DNA from: [Actinomadura] parvosata subsp. kistnae
GTDB lineage: Bacteria; Actinomycetota; Actinomycetes; Streptosporangiales; Streptosporangiaceae
NCBI RefSeq assembly: GCF_900323885.1
Contig: NZ_OOHJ01000018.1
Span: 248,001 to 312,000 of the forward strand
Direction of reading: 5' to 3'
Length of the DNA: 64,000 bases
A model generated the notes under the pieces. It was given only the letters and a program-made list of their open reading frames with translations. It made no database searches and was not told where the DNA came from. Made by a program: the position numbers and the translations under genes. Of the stretch, positions 43,215 to 51,716 are shown piece after piece (position 1 is the first letter of the stretch; the number at the start of each line of letters is the position of its first letter).

Positions 43215-45544
43215 TCACTGGAAGGAGAGGGAGTCGATGGTGACGGTGCTGTTGCCGCCGTACCAGAAGCCCATGGCGAGCTGCCCGGGTGAGGAGCGGT
43301 TGATGCCGTTGGCCGCCATCGGGATCTTGATGTCCTGGTAGGAGGTGGTGATGGCGGGGTGGCCGCCGCCGTCGAGCGTGTAGTCGGCGAACAGCTTGGT
43401 GGTGCCGCCGAGGCCGAGGTTGAAGTGGGCCTGCTCGCCGCCGGCCGCGCCCTTGATCCGGACGACGAGGTACGTGTACGCGGACAGGCCGGTGCCGACG
43501 TCGCTGCCGAACCAGCCGCAGTTGTCGTAGCGCAGGGCGAGCGCCCCGCCGGACACGGTGCCCGAGCCGCCGCCGTTGAGGAAGCAGTTGCCGCCGGTCC
43601 ACCTGCCCAGGTCGTTGAGCGCGGCGGACGGGTAGGCGGGGTCGCCGTCGAAGTCGTCGAGCACCAGCCCCGTGGTGGTGGCCGGGAGGGTGGTGACGGT
43701 GACGGGCGCGGAGGCCGCGGAGGTGTTGCCGGCCGCGTCGTACGCCTTGACGGTGTAGGTGTAGGAGGTCGCGGGGTCAGGCCGGTGTCGGTGAAGGAGG
43801 TCGTCGTCGTGCTGCCGGCCTCGGTAGAGCCGCGGTAGACGCGGTAGCCGGCGACGCCGACGTTGTCGGTGGACGCGGTCCACGACAGGGTGGCCGAGGT
43901 GGAGGTGCGGGACGGCGAGGTCGGCCCGCCGGGCGTGGTGGGCGCGGAGGTGTCGGTGCCGCCGGAGCCGACGGTGACGGGGCCGAGGGTGAGCCAGCCG
44001 TCGGCGCCCTGCGTGGCGTTGGCGAAGCGCAGCTTCCTGGCGTTCGCGGAGACGGCTTCCAGCGGGTTCTTCACGCGCAGGACCCACTGGTAGGAGCCGC
44101 CGGCCACGCCGGAGAGGTCGACGCCGGTCTGGAAGTACTGCGGGTAGCCGTAGTCGAGGTAGGTCGGGTCGGCGCCGGCGCCCCAGTCGGGGAACGCGCG
44201 GATCTTGAGCGGCATGACCTTGCGCAGGTCCCAGGGCGTGTCGAAGGTCTTGACCACGGTACCGGCGGTGTTGCGCAGGCCGAGGGTGACCGTCCACGGG
44301 TAGTAGAACGGGGCCACGCCGGTGTTGCTGATCTTCACGCCGACGTTCGTGGTGCCGGAGGCGGTGTCCTTGAAGTAGGCGTTGTCGACGGTGAGGTTGT
44401 AGCCCATGAGCCGGACGGCGGCGGCCACGCCGGGGTCGCCGGCCGCGTAGCCCTGGCTCTGCTCGTTGATCTTCCAGGTGGTGTGCTCCAGCTCGATGCA
44501 CGCCTTCATGTTGTCGACCTGCCCTGAGCCGCCCGGCCAGGACGCGAACGCCGTGGCCTGGATCTCGGGCCGGACCTCGCCGCCCATCGACGAGGTGATC
44601 CACTTGTTCTCGCCGCCCACGGCGAGCGCCCGCTGGAGCTGCGCCCAGGAGGCGCCGCCGAGCGACTGCGGCAGCGTGACGCCGGCCAGGGCGAGCCCTC
44701 GCGGAAGCAGAAGGAGTCGTCGTGGTAGCCGACGTCGAGGCCGGTCGCCGCGCCTCCCGCCGAGTCGGGGTAGCGCACCTCCAGCTTGGTCTGGTCGAAG
44801 GCGTCGTCGTAGGCGCGCAGGATCCGCGCGGCGTGCTCGTCGGTCGGCATGTAGTTCGGGTAGGAGTCGCCGCTGGTGTCGGTGTCGTACGGCCAGGTGT
44901 GCCACTCGCCCCAGAGCCCGATGAGGCCCAGGTGGATGAAGCCGATGCGCGGGTCGCCGTCGTAACGGGCGCCGAAGGCGGCGATGAAGCCGCTGAGCGC
45001 GTCGAGCAGGTACGCGTTGTCGTAGTCGGGGCTGGTGGTTCCCCATCGGGTGTTGGTCCGGTAGGTGACGTGCCCGTCGAAGCAGCGCGGGATGGCGTTG
45101 GCCGGGTGCGTCCCGCTGCCGTCGGGATACTCCAGGTAGAAGCGCACGGCGGCCTGGTTGCCGTACGAGGCGATCTCGTTCAGCGCGTTGTCGAGGATCG
45201 ACCAGTTGATCTTCGAGCAGTCGGCCGGGTCGGTCATCACCTCGGACAGGCCGAAGTAGCTCCACGTGAGGGAGTGCGGGTAGCCGGTGTTCTGGTCGCT
45301 GCCCGGCCAGTAGAAGCGGGCGAAGCCCTTGAGCGGGTTGTCCAGCGGCCCCGGCGCGGCGGTCAGGGGTGCGCCTGGAGCGACGGGTCGGGCGCGGCGG
45401 GCGCCTGCGGCCGGGGCGGTACCCCGCCGGCGGCGGGGCGAGCGCCCACGCCTGGGTGGCCGGGAGCAGGGCCAGCGCGAGGGCGGCCAATGCCGCGAGC
45501 ACGGCCCGGTGCAGCCGCCGCGACGGCGGGACAGAAGCAGGCAT
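43215..45544 (-). pseudogene. Secreted DUF4832 protein with FN3 and C-terminal CBM-like domain, four frameshifts
   Basis: ATG 45544 begins a signal peptide (RRLHRAVLAALAALALALLP). The DUF4832-type glycosidase-like barrel follows (GSDQNTGYPHSLTWSYFGL, INWSILDNALNEIASYGNQA, LIGLWGEWHTW), a beta-sandwich, an FN3 domain (TSATLSWTASTDNVGVAGYRV) and a C-terminal domain ending TIDSLSFQ that looks like a carbohydrate-binding module. The frame breaks at about 43773, 44696, 45365 and 45435, each in a run of G or C. Restoring one base at each gives an unbroken chain of 777 residues. Probably an intact polysaccharide-degrading enzyme, divergent from a sugar importer and alpha-galactosidase. Confidence 0.78.
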
Positions 45545-45657
45545 GAGTGCGGAAACCTCCGGGATACGTGGCTGCCGGCAGGCGTGAAGAGCCCGCCGGA
45601 TGGGGGGTCGACGTGGGGTGGAAGGGTCCGGGCGCGCTCCTCGAATATGAGGAGCTA

Positions 45658-45688
45658 TTGACAAACTTACGATGCCCCACATCATTAT
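45658..45688 (+). promoter_or_regulatory. Promoter of the sugar ABC operon
   Basis: TTGACA (45658-45663) with CATTAT (45683-45688), spacer 19, in an AT-rich patch 54 bp before the permease start. TTGACAA and TTACGATGC here recur, in other order, as TTGACAA and TTAACGATGC (complement strand) before the ROK gene at 50.5 kb, a hint of a shared operator. Confidence 0.5.
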
Positions 45689-45741
45689 TCGGGAGTCACC
45701 CCGTGGCAAGAGGGCAATTTCACCAAGCGCCGAGGACGAAG

Positions 45742-46695
45742 ATGAGAACGATGCGGACCGAGGAACGGTCGCAGCTCGCCGAGCCGCCGAACGACGCCGG
45801 CGCGGCCCGGCGAAGACGGCCCCGGCCGCGTGACGACCGCCGGGCGGCCTGGCTGTTCCTGGTCCCCGCGCTCGCCGGCTTCGTGATCTTCTACGGCTAC
45901 CCGACCGTGCGCGGCGTCTGGTACTCGCTGACGGACTACAACCTGCTCAGCGACCCCACGTTCGTCGGCGGCGACAACTACGCCCAGATCGTGCGCGACC
46001 CGCAGTTCTGGCACTCGCTCGGCGTCACCGGCTACTACGTCGTCATCAACATCGGCTCACAGATGCTGCTCGGCCTGCTCCTGGCCGCGCTCATGCACCG
46101 CCTCACCCGCTCGGTGGCGCTGCGCGCGATGCTGCTGCTGCCCTGGCTGGTGCCGAACGTCACCGTCGGCCTGCTGTGGATCTGGCTGCTCGACGCCGAC
46201 CTCGGCTTCGTCAACCACCTGCTGAAGGCGCTCGGCCTCGGCACCGTCGGCTTCTTCGTCTCCCCCGACTGGGCGATGCCGACGATCGGCCTGGTCAACA
46301 CCTGGGCGTACACCGGCTACACCGCGCTGCTCCTCTACGCCGGCATGCTGCAGATCCCGCCGCACCTGTACGAGAGCGCCGCCCTCGACGGCGCCGGCGA
46401 GCTGCGCATGTTCCGCTCGGTCACGCTGCCGATGCTGCGGCCCGTCCTCGCCCTGGTGCTCGTCGTGTCGCTGATCGGATCGTTCCAGATCTTCGACACG
46501 GTCGCCGTGGCCGCGGGCGGTCGCGGGGCGAGCAGCGCGATCAGGGTCATCTACTACTTCATCTACCAGCAGGCCTTCCAGTACTTCCACATGGGCTACG
46601 CCTCGGCGGCGGCACTCCTGCTCGCGCTCATCCTGGGCGTGCTCACGGTCGTGCAGTTGCGGCTGCTGCGGGCCTCCCGTTCGGACCTGGCCTGA
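45742..46695 (+). CDS. Sugar ABC transporter permease (MalF/UgpA type)
   Basis: 317 residues from ATG 45742, with GAGG six bases upstream. Six membrane helices and the CUT1 permease loop ESAALDGAGELRMFRSVTLPMLRP (EAA motif). It starts WLFLVPALAGFVIFYGYPTVRGVWYSLTDYN. First gene of a four-gene rightward operon: two permeases, binding protein, alpha-galactosidase. No ATPase gene is present; such CUT1 systems often use a shared MsiK-type ATPase encoded elsewhere. Confidence 0.92.
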   Translation: MRTMRTEERSQLAEPPNDAGAARRRRPRPRDDRRAAWLFLVPALAGFVIFYGYPTVRGVWYSLTDYNLLSDPTFVGGDNYAQIVRDPQFWHSLGVTGYYVVINIGSQMLLGLLLAALMHRLTRSVALRAMLLLPWLVPNVTVGLLWIWLLDADLGFVNHLLKALGLGTVGFFVSPDWAMPTIGLVNTWAYTGYTALLLYAGMLQIPPHLYESAALDGAGELRMFRSVTLPMLRPVLALVLVVSLIGSFQIFDTVAVAAGGRGASSAIRVIYYFIYQQAFQYFHMGYASAAALLLALILGVLTVVQLRLLRASRSDLA

Positions 46696-46707
46696 GGAGG
46701 CGACACC

Positions 46708-47580
46708 TTGCGGCGCATCGGCACCCTCGCGGCCTGGGCCATGCTGGCCCTGGCCCTCGTGCTCACCCTGTTCCCCTTCTACTGGATGGTCCGTACGGCC
46801 CTCACCCCGGCCGCCGACCTCTACGCCGACAGCGGCGCCCTTTTTCCCAGCAACCCGACGCTGGTGAACTTCCAGCGCATCCTCGGGCTCACCACCCAGG
46901 AGGAGGCCCGCGCGGCGGGCGGATCGGGCGCGCGGATCGACTTCGCCCGCTACCTGCTCAACTCGGTCGTCTACAGCGGGCTGATCGCCACGCTCCAGAC
47001 GTTCTTCTGCGCGATGGCCGGGTACGCGTTCGCCCGCCTGCGCTTCCCCGGCCGCGAGGTGGTCTTCGGCATCGTGATCGCCGCGCTCATGGTGCCGCCG
47101 ATCTTCACGCTGCTGCCCAACTTCGTGCTGGTCAAGAACCTCGACTGGGTCAACACGTTCGCCGGCATGGTGGCCCCGTCGATCCTGATGACCCCGTTCG
47201 CGGTCTTCTTCCTGCGGCAGTTCTTCCTGTCCATCCCCCGCGACGTGGAGGAGGCGGCCCGGCTCGACGGCAACGGCGCGTGGGGCGTGTTCTGGCGCAT
47301 CGTGCTGCCGATGAGCCGCGGGCCGCTGATCACCATCGGGCTCACCACGACCGTGTGGGCGTGGAAGGACTACCTGTGGCCGCTGCTGGTCGGGCGCGAG
47401 GAGCAGACCCGCGTCCTGACCGTCGCGCTCGGCGTCTTCCTGCAGCAGTCGCCCAACACCCGCCCCGACTGGACCGGGCTCATGGCCGGCTCGACCCTCT
47501 CGGTCCTGCCCGTGCTGATCCTGCTGATCTTCCTCGGCCGCCGGCTGGTCCAGTCGCTCAACTTCTCCGGAATCAAGTAA
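46708..47580 (+). CDS. Sugar ABC transporter permease (MalG/UgpE type)
   Basis: 290 residues from a TTG start at 46708, strongly supported by AGGAGG seven bases upstream. MalG-type sequence: LTLFPFYWMVRTALTP, the EAA loop EEAARLDGNGAWGVFWRIVLPMSRGPL, and the final LIFLGRRLVQSLNFSGIK, where SGIK-type ends are common in this family. It pairs with the preceding permease. Confidence 0.92.
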   Translation: MRRIGTLAAWAMLALALVLTLFPFYWMVRTALTPAADLYADSGALFPSNPTLVNFQRILGLTTQEEARAAGGSGARIDFARYLLNSVVYSGLIATLQTFFCAMAGYAFARLRFPGREVVFGIVIAALMVPPIFTLLPNFVLVKNLDWVNTFAGMVAPSILMTPFAVFFLRQFFLSIPRDVEEAARLDGNGAWGVFWRIVLPMSRGPLITIGLTTTVWAWKDYLWPLLVGREEQTRVLTVALGVFLQQSPNTRPDWTGLMAGSTLSVLPVLILLIFLGRRLVQSLNFSGIK

Positions 47581-47599
47581 CCCCCCTGAAAGAGGCATC

Positions 47600-48964
47600 A
47601 TGAACACCACCAAGCGGGCAGGCCTGGCGCTGCTGGCGCTCTCGCTCGCCGGCACGCTCGCGGCCTGCGGCTCCGGCGGCGGCCAGGAGCAGGGCGGCGC
47701 GGCCGGCGGCACCGTCACGATCGACTACTGGCTCTGGGACGACAAGCAGCTCCCGGCGTACCAGGCGTGCGCGGACGCCTTCCACAAGGCCGAGCCGAAC
47801 GTCACCGTCAAGATCACGCAGACGGCGTGGGCGCAGTACTGGCAGAACCTCACCACCCAGCTCGCCGCCGGCCAGGCCCCCGACGTGTGGACCGACCACG
47901 GCTCCTACTACCCGCAGTTCGTCAGCAGCGGCCAGATCATGGACATCCAGCCGTTCGTGGACCGCGACAAGGTGGACCTGACCCAGTACCAGGAGGGCCT
48001 GGCCGACCTGTGGGTGAAGGACGGCAAGCGGTACGGCCTGCCGAAGGACTGGGACACCATCGCGCTCGTCTACAACACCACGATGCTCGCCGAGCAGAAG
48101 GTCAAGCCGGCGGAGATGGCGGACCTCACCTGGAACCCCACCGACGGCGGCACCCTCCAGCAGGTCATCGCCAAGCTCACCGTGGACGAGAACGGCCGCG
48201 ACGGCCTCGACCCCGCCTTCGACAAGACCAAGGTCAAGGTGTACGGCTTCCTGCCCGAATGGGGCGACGGCTCCCAGGGCCAGAACGGCTGGGGCGACCT
48301 GGCCGTCGCCAACGGCTGGACCTACCTCGACAAGAACCCGTGGGGCACGCGCTACAAGTACGACGACCCCAAGCTCGCCCAGGTCATCGACTGGTACAAG
48401 CAGCTCATCGACAAGGGGTACGCGCCGAAGTTCGACAAGCAGTCCACGCTGGGCCGGGACGCGGTGCTGAACGCGGGCAAGGGTGCCATGTCCTTCGCCG
48501 GCTCGTGGACGATCAGCACGTTCCTGGGCCCGGACGCCGAGCAGAAGTTCGCCCTCGCCCCGATGCCCGTCGGCCCGGCCGGCACGCGGAAGACGGCCAT
48601 CAACGGCCTGTCCGACGCGATCTTCGCGGGCACGGAGCACAAGGAGGAGGCGTGGAAGTGGGTGAAGTTCCTCGGCTCCGCCGGCTGCCAGGACATCGTC
48701 GCGGACAGCGCCGTCGTCTTCCCCGCCATCAAGACGGCCAGCGACAAGGCCGCCGCCGCCCACCAGGCCGCGGGGCGTGACGTGCAGGCGTACCTCGGCC
48801 CGACGAAGGCGCGGGGCGAGACGTTCCTGCTGCCGATCACCGACCACGGCAACGAGATCAGCCAGATCGTCCAGGACGCCATCCAGTCGGTCGTCCTCGG
48901 CCAGGTCGGCACCGCCGAGGGGCTGAAGCAGGCCAACGACCAGGTCAACGCGCTGTTCACCTGA
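47600..48964 (+). CDS. Sugar ABC transporter substrate-binding lipoprotein
   Basis: 454 residues, family 1 extracellular solute-binding protein; GAAAGAGG precedes the ATG. Lipoprotein signal with lipobox LAACGSGG. Core: VTIDYWLWDDKQLPAYQACADAF, QLAAGQAPDVWTDHG, YGLPKDWDTIALVYNTTML, GKGAMSFAGSWTISTFLG. The co-encoded alpha-galactosidase suggests a raffinose-, melibiose- or galactomannan-type oligosaccharide ligand. Confidence 0.92.
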   Translation: MNTTKRAGLALLALSLAGTLAACGSGGGQEQGGAAGGTVTIDYWLWDDKQLPAYQACADAFHKAEPNVTVKITQTAWAQYWQNLTTQLAAGQAPDVWTDHGSYYPQFVSSGQIMDIQPFVDRDKVDLTQYQEGLADLWVKDGKRYGLPKDWDTIALVYNTTMLAEQKVKPAEMADLTWNPTDGGTLQQVIAKLTVDENGRDGLDPAFDKTKVKVYGFLPEWGDGSQGQNGWGDLAVANGWTYLDKNPWGTRYKYDDPKLAQVIDWYKQLIDKGYAPKFDKQSTLGRDAVLNAGKGAMSFAGSWTISTFLGPDAEQKFALAPMPVGPAGTRKTAINGLSDAIFAGTEHKEEAWKWVKFLGSAGCQDIVADSAVVFPAIKTASDKAAAAHQAAGRDVQAYLGPTKARGETFLLPITDHGNEISQIVQDAIQSVVLGQVGTAEGLKQANDQVNALFT

Positions 48965-48997
48965 TCGAGACGACGTACACCGAGGAAAAGGAGCATC

Positions 48998-50494
48998 ATG
49001 CCGCTGCTCGTCGAGCTGGCAGGCCGTACCGTAGCCGTTGAGCCTTCCGGCTCCGAGCCACCGCAGAGGATCGAGGGCGGGGTGCTGCTGCCGCCCGGCC
49101 GGGTGGCCGTGCTGCACGGCCTCGGCGACGCGCTGTTCTACCGGCACGGGCACAACTCGTGGAGCCCGTGCGGGTGGCGGCGGCTGTCGGAGCCGCCGCT
49201 GCGCATCGCCGACCCGCGGCGCAGGACCACCGCCGACGACCCGGTCTGGGACGACCCGGCCCGCCACCACTCCTCCGCCGTCGCCGCCCTCCAGGGCGGC
49301 GACGGGCGGGTCCTGCTGCTCGGCGCGCTCGGCCTCGGCACCCCGCGCCTGGCCGCCGACCGCGACACCCTCGCCGGCTGGTACGAGGACGACGGCGCGC
49401 CCTGGTTCCTCGCCTACGGCGAAGAGGAGGAGGTCTTCGGCGCCTACACGCGCGCGCTGGCCGCCCGTCTTGGCACCGGCGGGCGGCGCGCGGGCAACGT
49501 CTGGTGCAGCTGGTACGCCTACTACGAGGGCATCACCGAGCAGGGCCTGGCCAAGGACATCGACGAGCTGAACGGCCTGCCGTTCGACGTGCTACAGGTG
49601 GACGACGGCTGGGAGGAGATGGTCGGCGACTGGGAGCCGAACGCCAAGTTCCCGTCGGGGATGCGGGCGCTGGCCGACCGGATCGCCGGCGCGGGGATGA
49701 CGCCGGGGCTGTGGCTGGCCCCGTTCATCGTGCTGCCGGGCTCGCGCACCGCCCGCGAGCGGCCCGATCTGCTGCTGCGCGACGAGCGGGGCGAGCCCGT
49801 GGTCGCCGGCTACAACTGGGGCACCAGCTACTGGGCGCTGGACCTGTCCAAGGCGGAGGCGCTGGAGCACGTGGAGCGGCTGGTCAGGCGGGTCGTGCAC
49901 GAGTGGGGCTTCCGCTATCTCAAGCTCGACTTCATCAACGCGGGCGCGGCCCCCGGCGTGCGGGAGGGCGGCCTCGGCCGCGAGCGGGCGTACCGGAACG
50001 CGCTGGAGCTGATCAGGCGGACGGCGGGCGACGACGTGTACCTGCTGGGCAGCGGCGCGATCCTGCTGCCCTCGCTCGGCCTGCTCGACGGGCTGCGCAG
50101 CGGCCCCGACGTGGCGCCGATGTGGCAGAACTACGCCAGCGACGACCCGTCCGACGCGATGGCGCGCAACGCCGTCGTCAACACGCTGCACCGGCTGTGG
50201 CAGGCGCCGCTGGCCGAGGTGGACCCGGACGTCGTGTACTTCCGCAGCCGTCTCAACCTGCTCAGCGAGCAGCAGCTCGGCTGGTTGCGCGACCTCGCGG
50301 TGGTGTGCGGCTTCCGCGCGGTGTCCGACCCGCCCGGGTGGCTGCGGCCCGAGGAGCTGGCCGAGATGACGGCGTACCTGTCGGCCACGCCCGCCGTCGT
50401 CCGCAAGGGCCGCTACGTCTTCGCCATCGACGGGCGCGAGGTGGACTTCGGCCCGGCGGTCGCTCCTGACGGGCAGTGGTATCCGATCTCCTGA
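48998..50494 (+). CDS. Alpha-galactosidase, GH36-type
   Basis: 498 residues, no signal peptide, so cytoplasmic. Clan GH-D barrel with VWCSWYAYYEGI, FDVLQVDDGWEEMVGDWEPN, GMTPGLWLAPFIV, nucleophile Asp in RYLKLDFINAG (about residue 311) and acid/base Asp in GLRSGPDVAP (about 371). Shorter than the 700-residue GH36 enzymes because the N-terminal beta-sandwich is reduced. It would release galactose from oligosaccharides imported by the neighbouring transporter. GGAAAAGGAG lies just before the start. Confidence 0.9.
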   Translation: MPLLVELAGRTVAVEPSGSEPPQRIEGGVLLPPGRVAVLHGLGDALFYRHGHNSWSPCGWRRLSEPPLRIADPRRRTTADDPVWDDPARHHSSAVAALQGGDGRVLLLGALGLGTPRLAADRDTLAGWYEDDGAPWFLAYGEEEEVFGAYTRALAARLGTGGRRAGNVWCSWYAYYEGITEQGLAKDIDELNGLPFDVLQVDDGWEEMVGDWEPNAKFPSGMRALADRIAGAGMTPGLWLAPFIVLPGSRTARERPDLLLRDERGEPVVAGYNWGTSYWALDLSKAEALEHVERLVRRVVHEWGFRYLKLDFINAGAAPGVREGGLGRERAYRNALELIRRTAGDDVYLLGSGAILLPSLGLLDGLRSGPDVAPMWQNYASDDPSDAMARNAVVNTLHRLWQAPLAEVDPDVVYFRSRLNLLSEQQLGWLRDLAVVCGFRAVSDPPGWLRPEELAEMTAYLSATPAVVRKGRYVFAIDGREVDFGPAVAPDGQWYPIS

Positions 50495-50504
50495 GGTCGC
50501 ACTA

Positions 50505-50519
50505 CTCTTTTGTCAAGAG
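50505..50519. promoter_or_regulatory. Inverted repeat before the second ROK gene
   Basis: CTCTT-TTGTC-AAGAG: perfect 5-bp arms, 26 bp before the GTG start. The centre holds TTGTCAA, the complement of TTGACAA in the sugar operon promoter, and GCATCGTTAA follows. Candidate autoregulatory operator. Confidence 0.4.
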
Positions 50520-50544
50520 CGCATCGTTAATCAGGGGGGCCAGG

Positions 50545-51711
50545 GTGACCGAGCAGGTCACGACCGGGACTGACGTGAACCGGATGCGGGAGCTCAACGC
50601 GCTCAGCATCGTCAGGGCGCTGCGGGGCAACCCGCCGTCCACCGTCACGGAGCTGGCCACCCGCACCGGGCTGTCCCGGCCCGGCACCGACGTCATCGTG
50701 CAGGGCCTGGTCGCCGACGGCTGGCTCACCGTCGTCGAGCCCGACGGCAGCAGCAGCGTCGGCCGGCCCGCCCGCCGCTACCGCTTCAACGCCGACGCCG
50801 GCCACGTGGTCGGCGTCGACGTCGGCGCGCACAAGGTGCTGGCCATGCTGTCCGACCTCGACGGCACGGTGGCGGCCACCAGCCGGCTGCCCGTCGATCC
50901 CGATGCCGGCCCGGCGGCGCGGCTCGCCGTCGTCGACGCCGCCGTGGACGAGTGCCTGGCCGCGGCCGGCCTGCGCCCCGACCAGATCTGGGCCATCACC
51001 GTCGGCGTGACGGGGCCGGTCGACGCCAGCGGGCGCACCGCGCTGTTCACCCCGCTGCCCGGCTGGGCCACCGTGAGCCCCGCCGAGCACCTGGCCGCCC
51101 GCTTCTCCTGCCCCGTCCAGGTGGAGAACGACTGCAAGCTCGCCGCGCTGGCCGAGCGCTGGCAGGGCGCCGCCCGCGACGCCGACGACATCGTCTACCT
51201 GCTGGCCGGCATGCGCCTCGGCGCCGGCCTGATCATCGACGGCACGCTGCGGCGCGGCTACGGCGGCGCGGCCGGCGAGATCGGCGCCCTGCCGGCGGTC
51301 CGCTGGCTCGCCGCCCCCTCCCACCTGCAGAGCTGCCCCAGCCTGCCGGCCGGCATCGGCCCCGACGACGCCGCCGCCTGGGTGTTCAACGCCGCCCGCG
51401 CCGGCGACAAGACGGCCCGCACGGCGGTGCGCCGCTTCACCCGCGACCTCGCCGTGGGCGCCGCCGCCCTCGTGCTCACCCTCGACCCGCAGGTCGTCGT
51501 CCTCGGCGGCGGCTTCTCCCGCTCCGCCGACCTCATCCTCGACCAGCTCGCCCGCGAGCTCGGCCGCACCTGCCTGCGCGTGCCCGAGCTGCGCGCCTCC
51601 ACGCTCGGCGCGGAGAGCGTCGCGCTGGGGGCGCTGCGGCTGGCGCTCAACGACGTGGACGCCCGCCTGTTCGAGGTGAGCCTGCCGGCCCCGGTCGCAC
51701 CGCGCGCCTGA
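50545..51711 (+). CDS. ROK-family transcriptional regulator
   Basis: 388 residues from a GTG at 50545, preceded by a strong AGGGGGG site; a longer frame upstream overlaps the promoter region. N-terminal HTH about 25-65 (STVTELATRTGLSRPGTDVIVQGLVADGWL), then the ROK fold (VVGVDVGAHKVLAMLSDLDG, VTGPVDASGR, QVENDCKLAALAERW). The usual CxCGxxGC zinc motif is absent; the region instead reads SHLQSCPSL, so it is an atypical ROK protein. It follows the sugar operon in the same direction and probably regulates it in response to a sugar. Confidence 0.88.
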   Translation: MTEQVTTGTDVNRMRELNALSIVRALRGNPPSTVTELATRTGLSRPGTDVIVQGLVADGWLTVVEPDGSSSVGRPARRYRFNADAGHVVGVDVGAHKVLAMLSDLDGTVAATSRLPVDPDAGPAARLAVVDAAVDECLAAAGLRPDQIWAITVGVTGPVDASGRTALFTPLPGWATVSPAEHLAARFSCPVQVENDCKLAALAERWQGAARDADDIVYLLAGMRLGAGLIIDGTLRRGYGGAAGEIGALPAVRWLAAPSHLQSCPSLPAGIGPDDAAAWVFNAARAGDKTARTAVRRFTRDLAVGAAALVLTLDPQVVVLGGGFSRSADLILDQLARELGRTCLRVPELRASTLGAESVALGALRLALNDVDARLFEVSLPAPVAPRA

Positions 51712-51716
51712 CCCTG

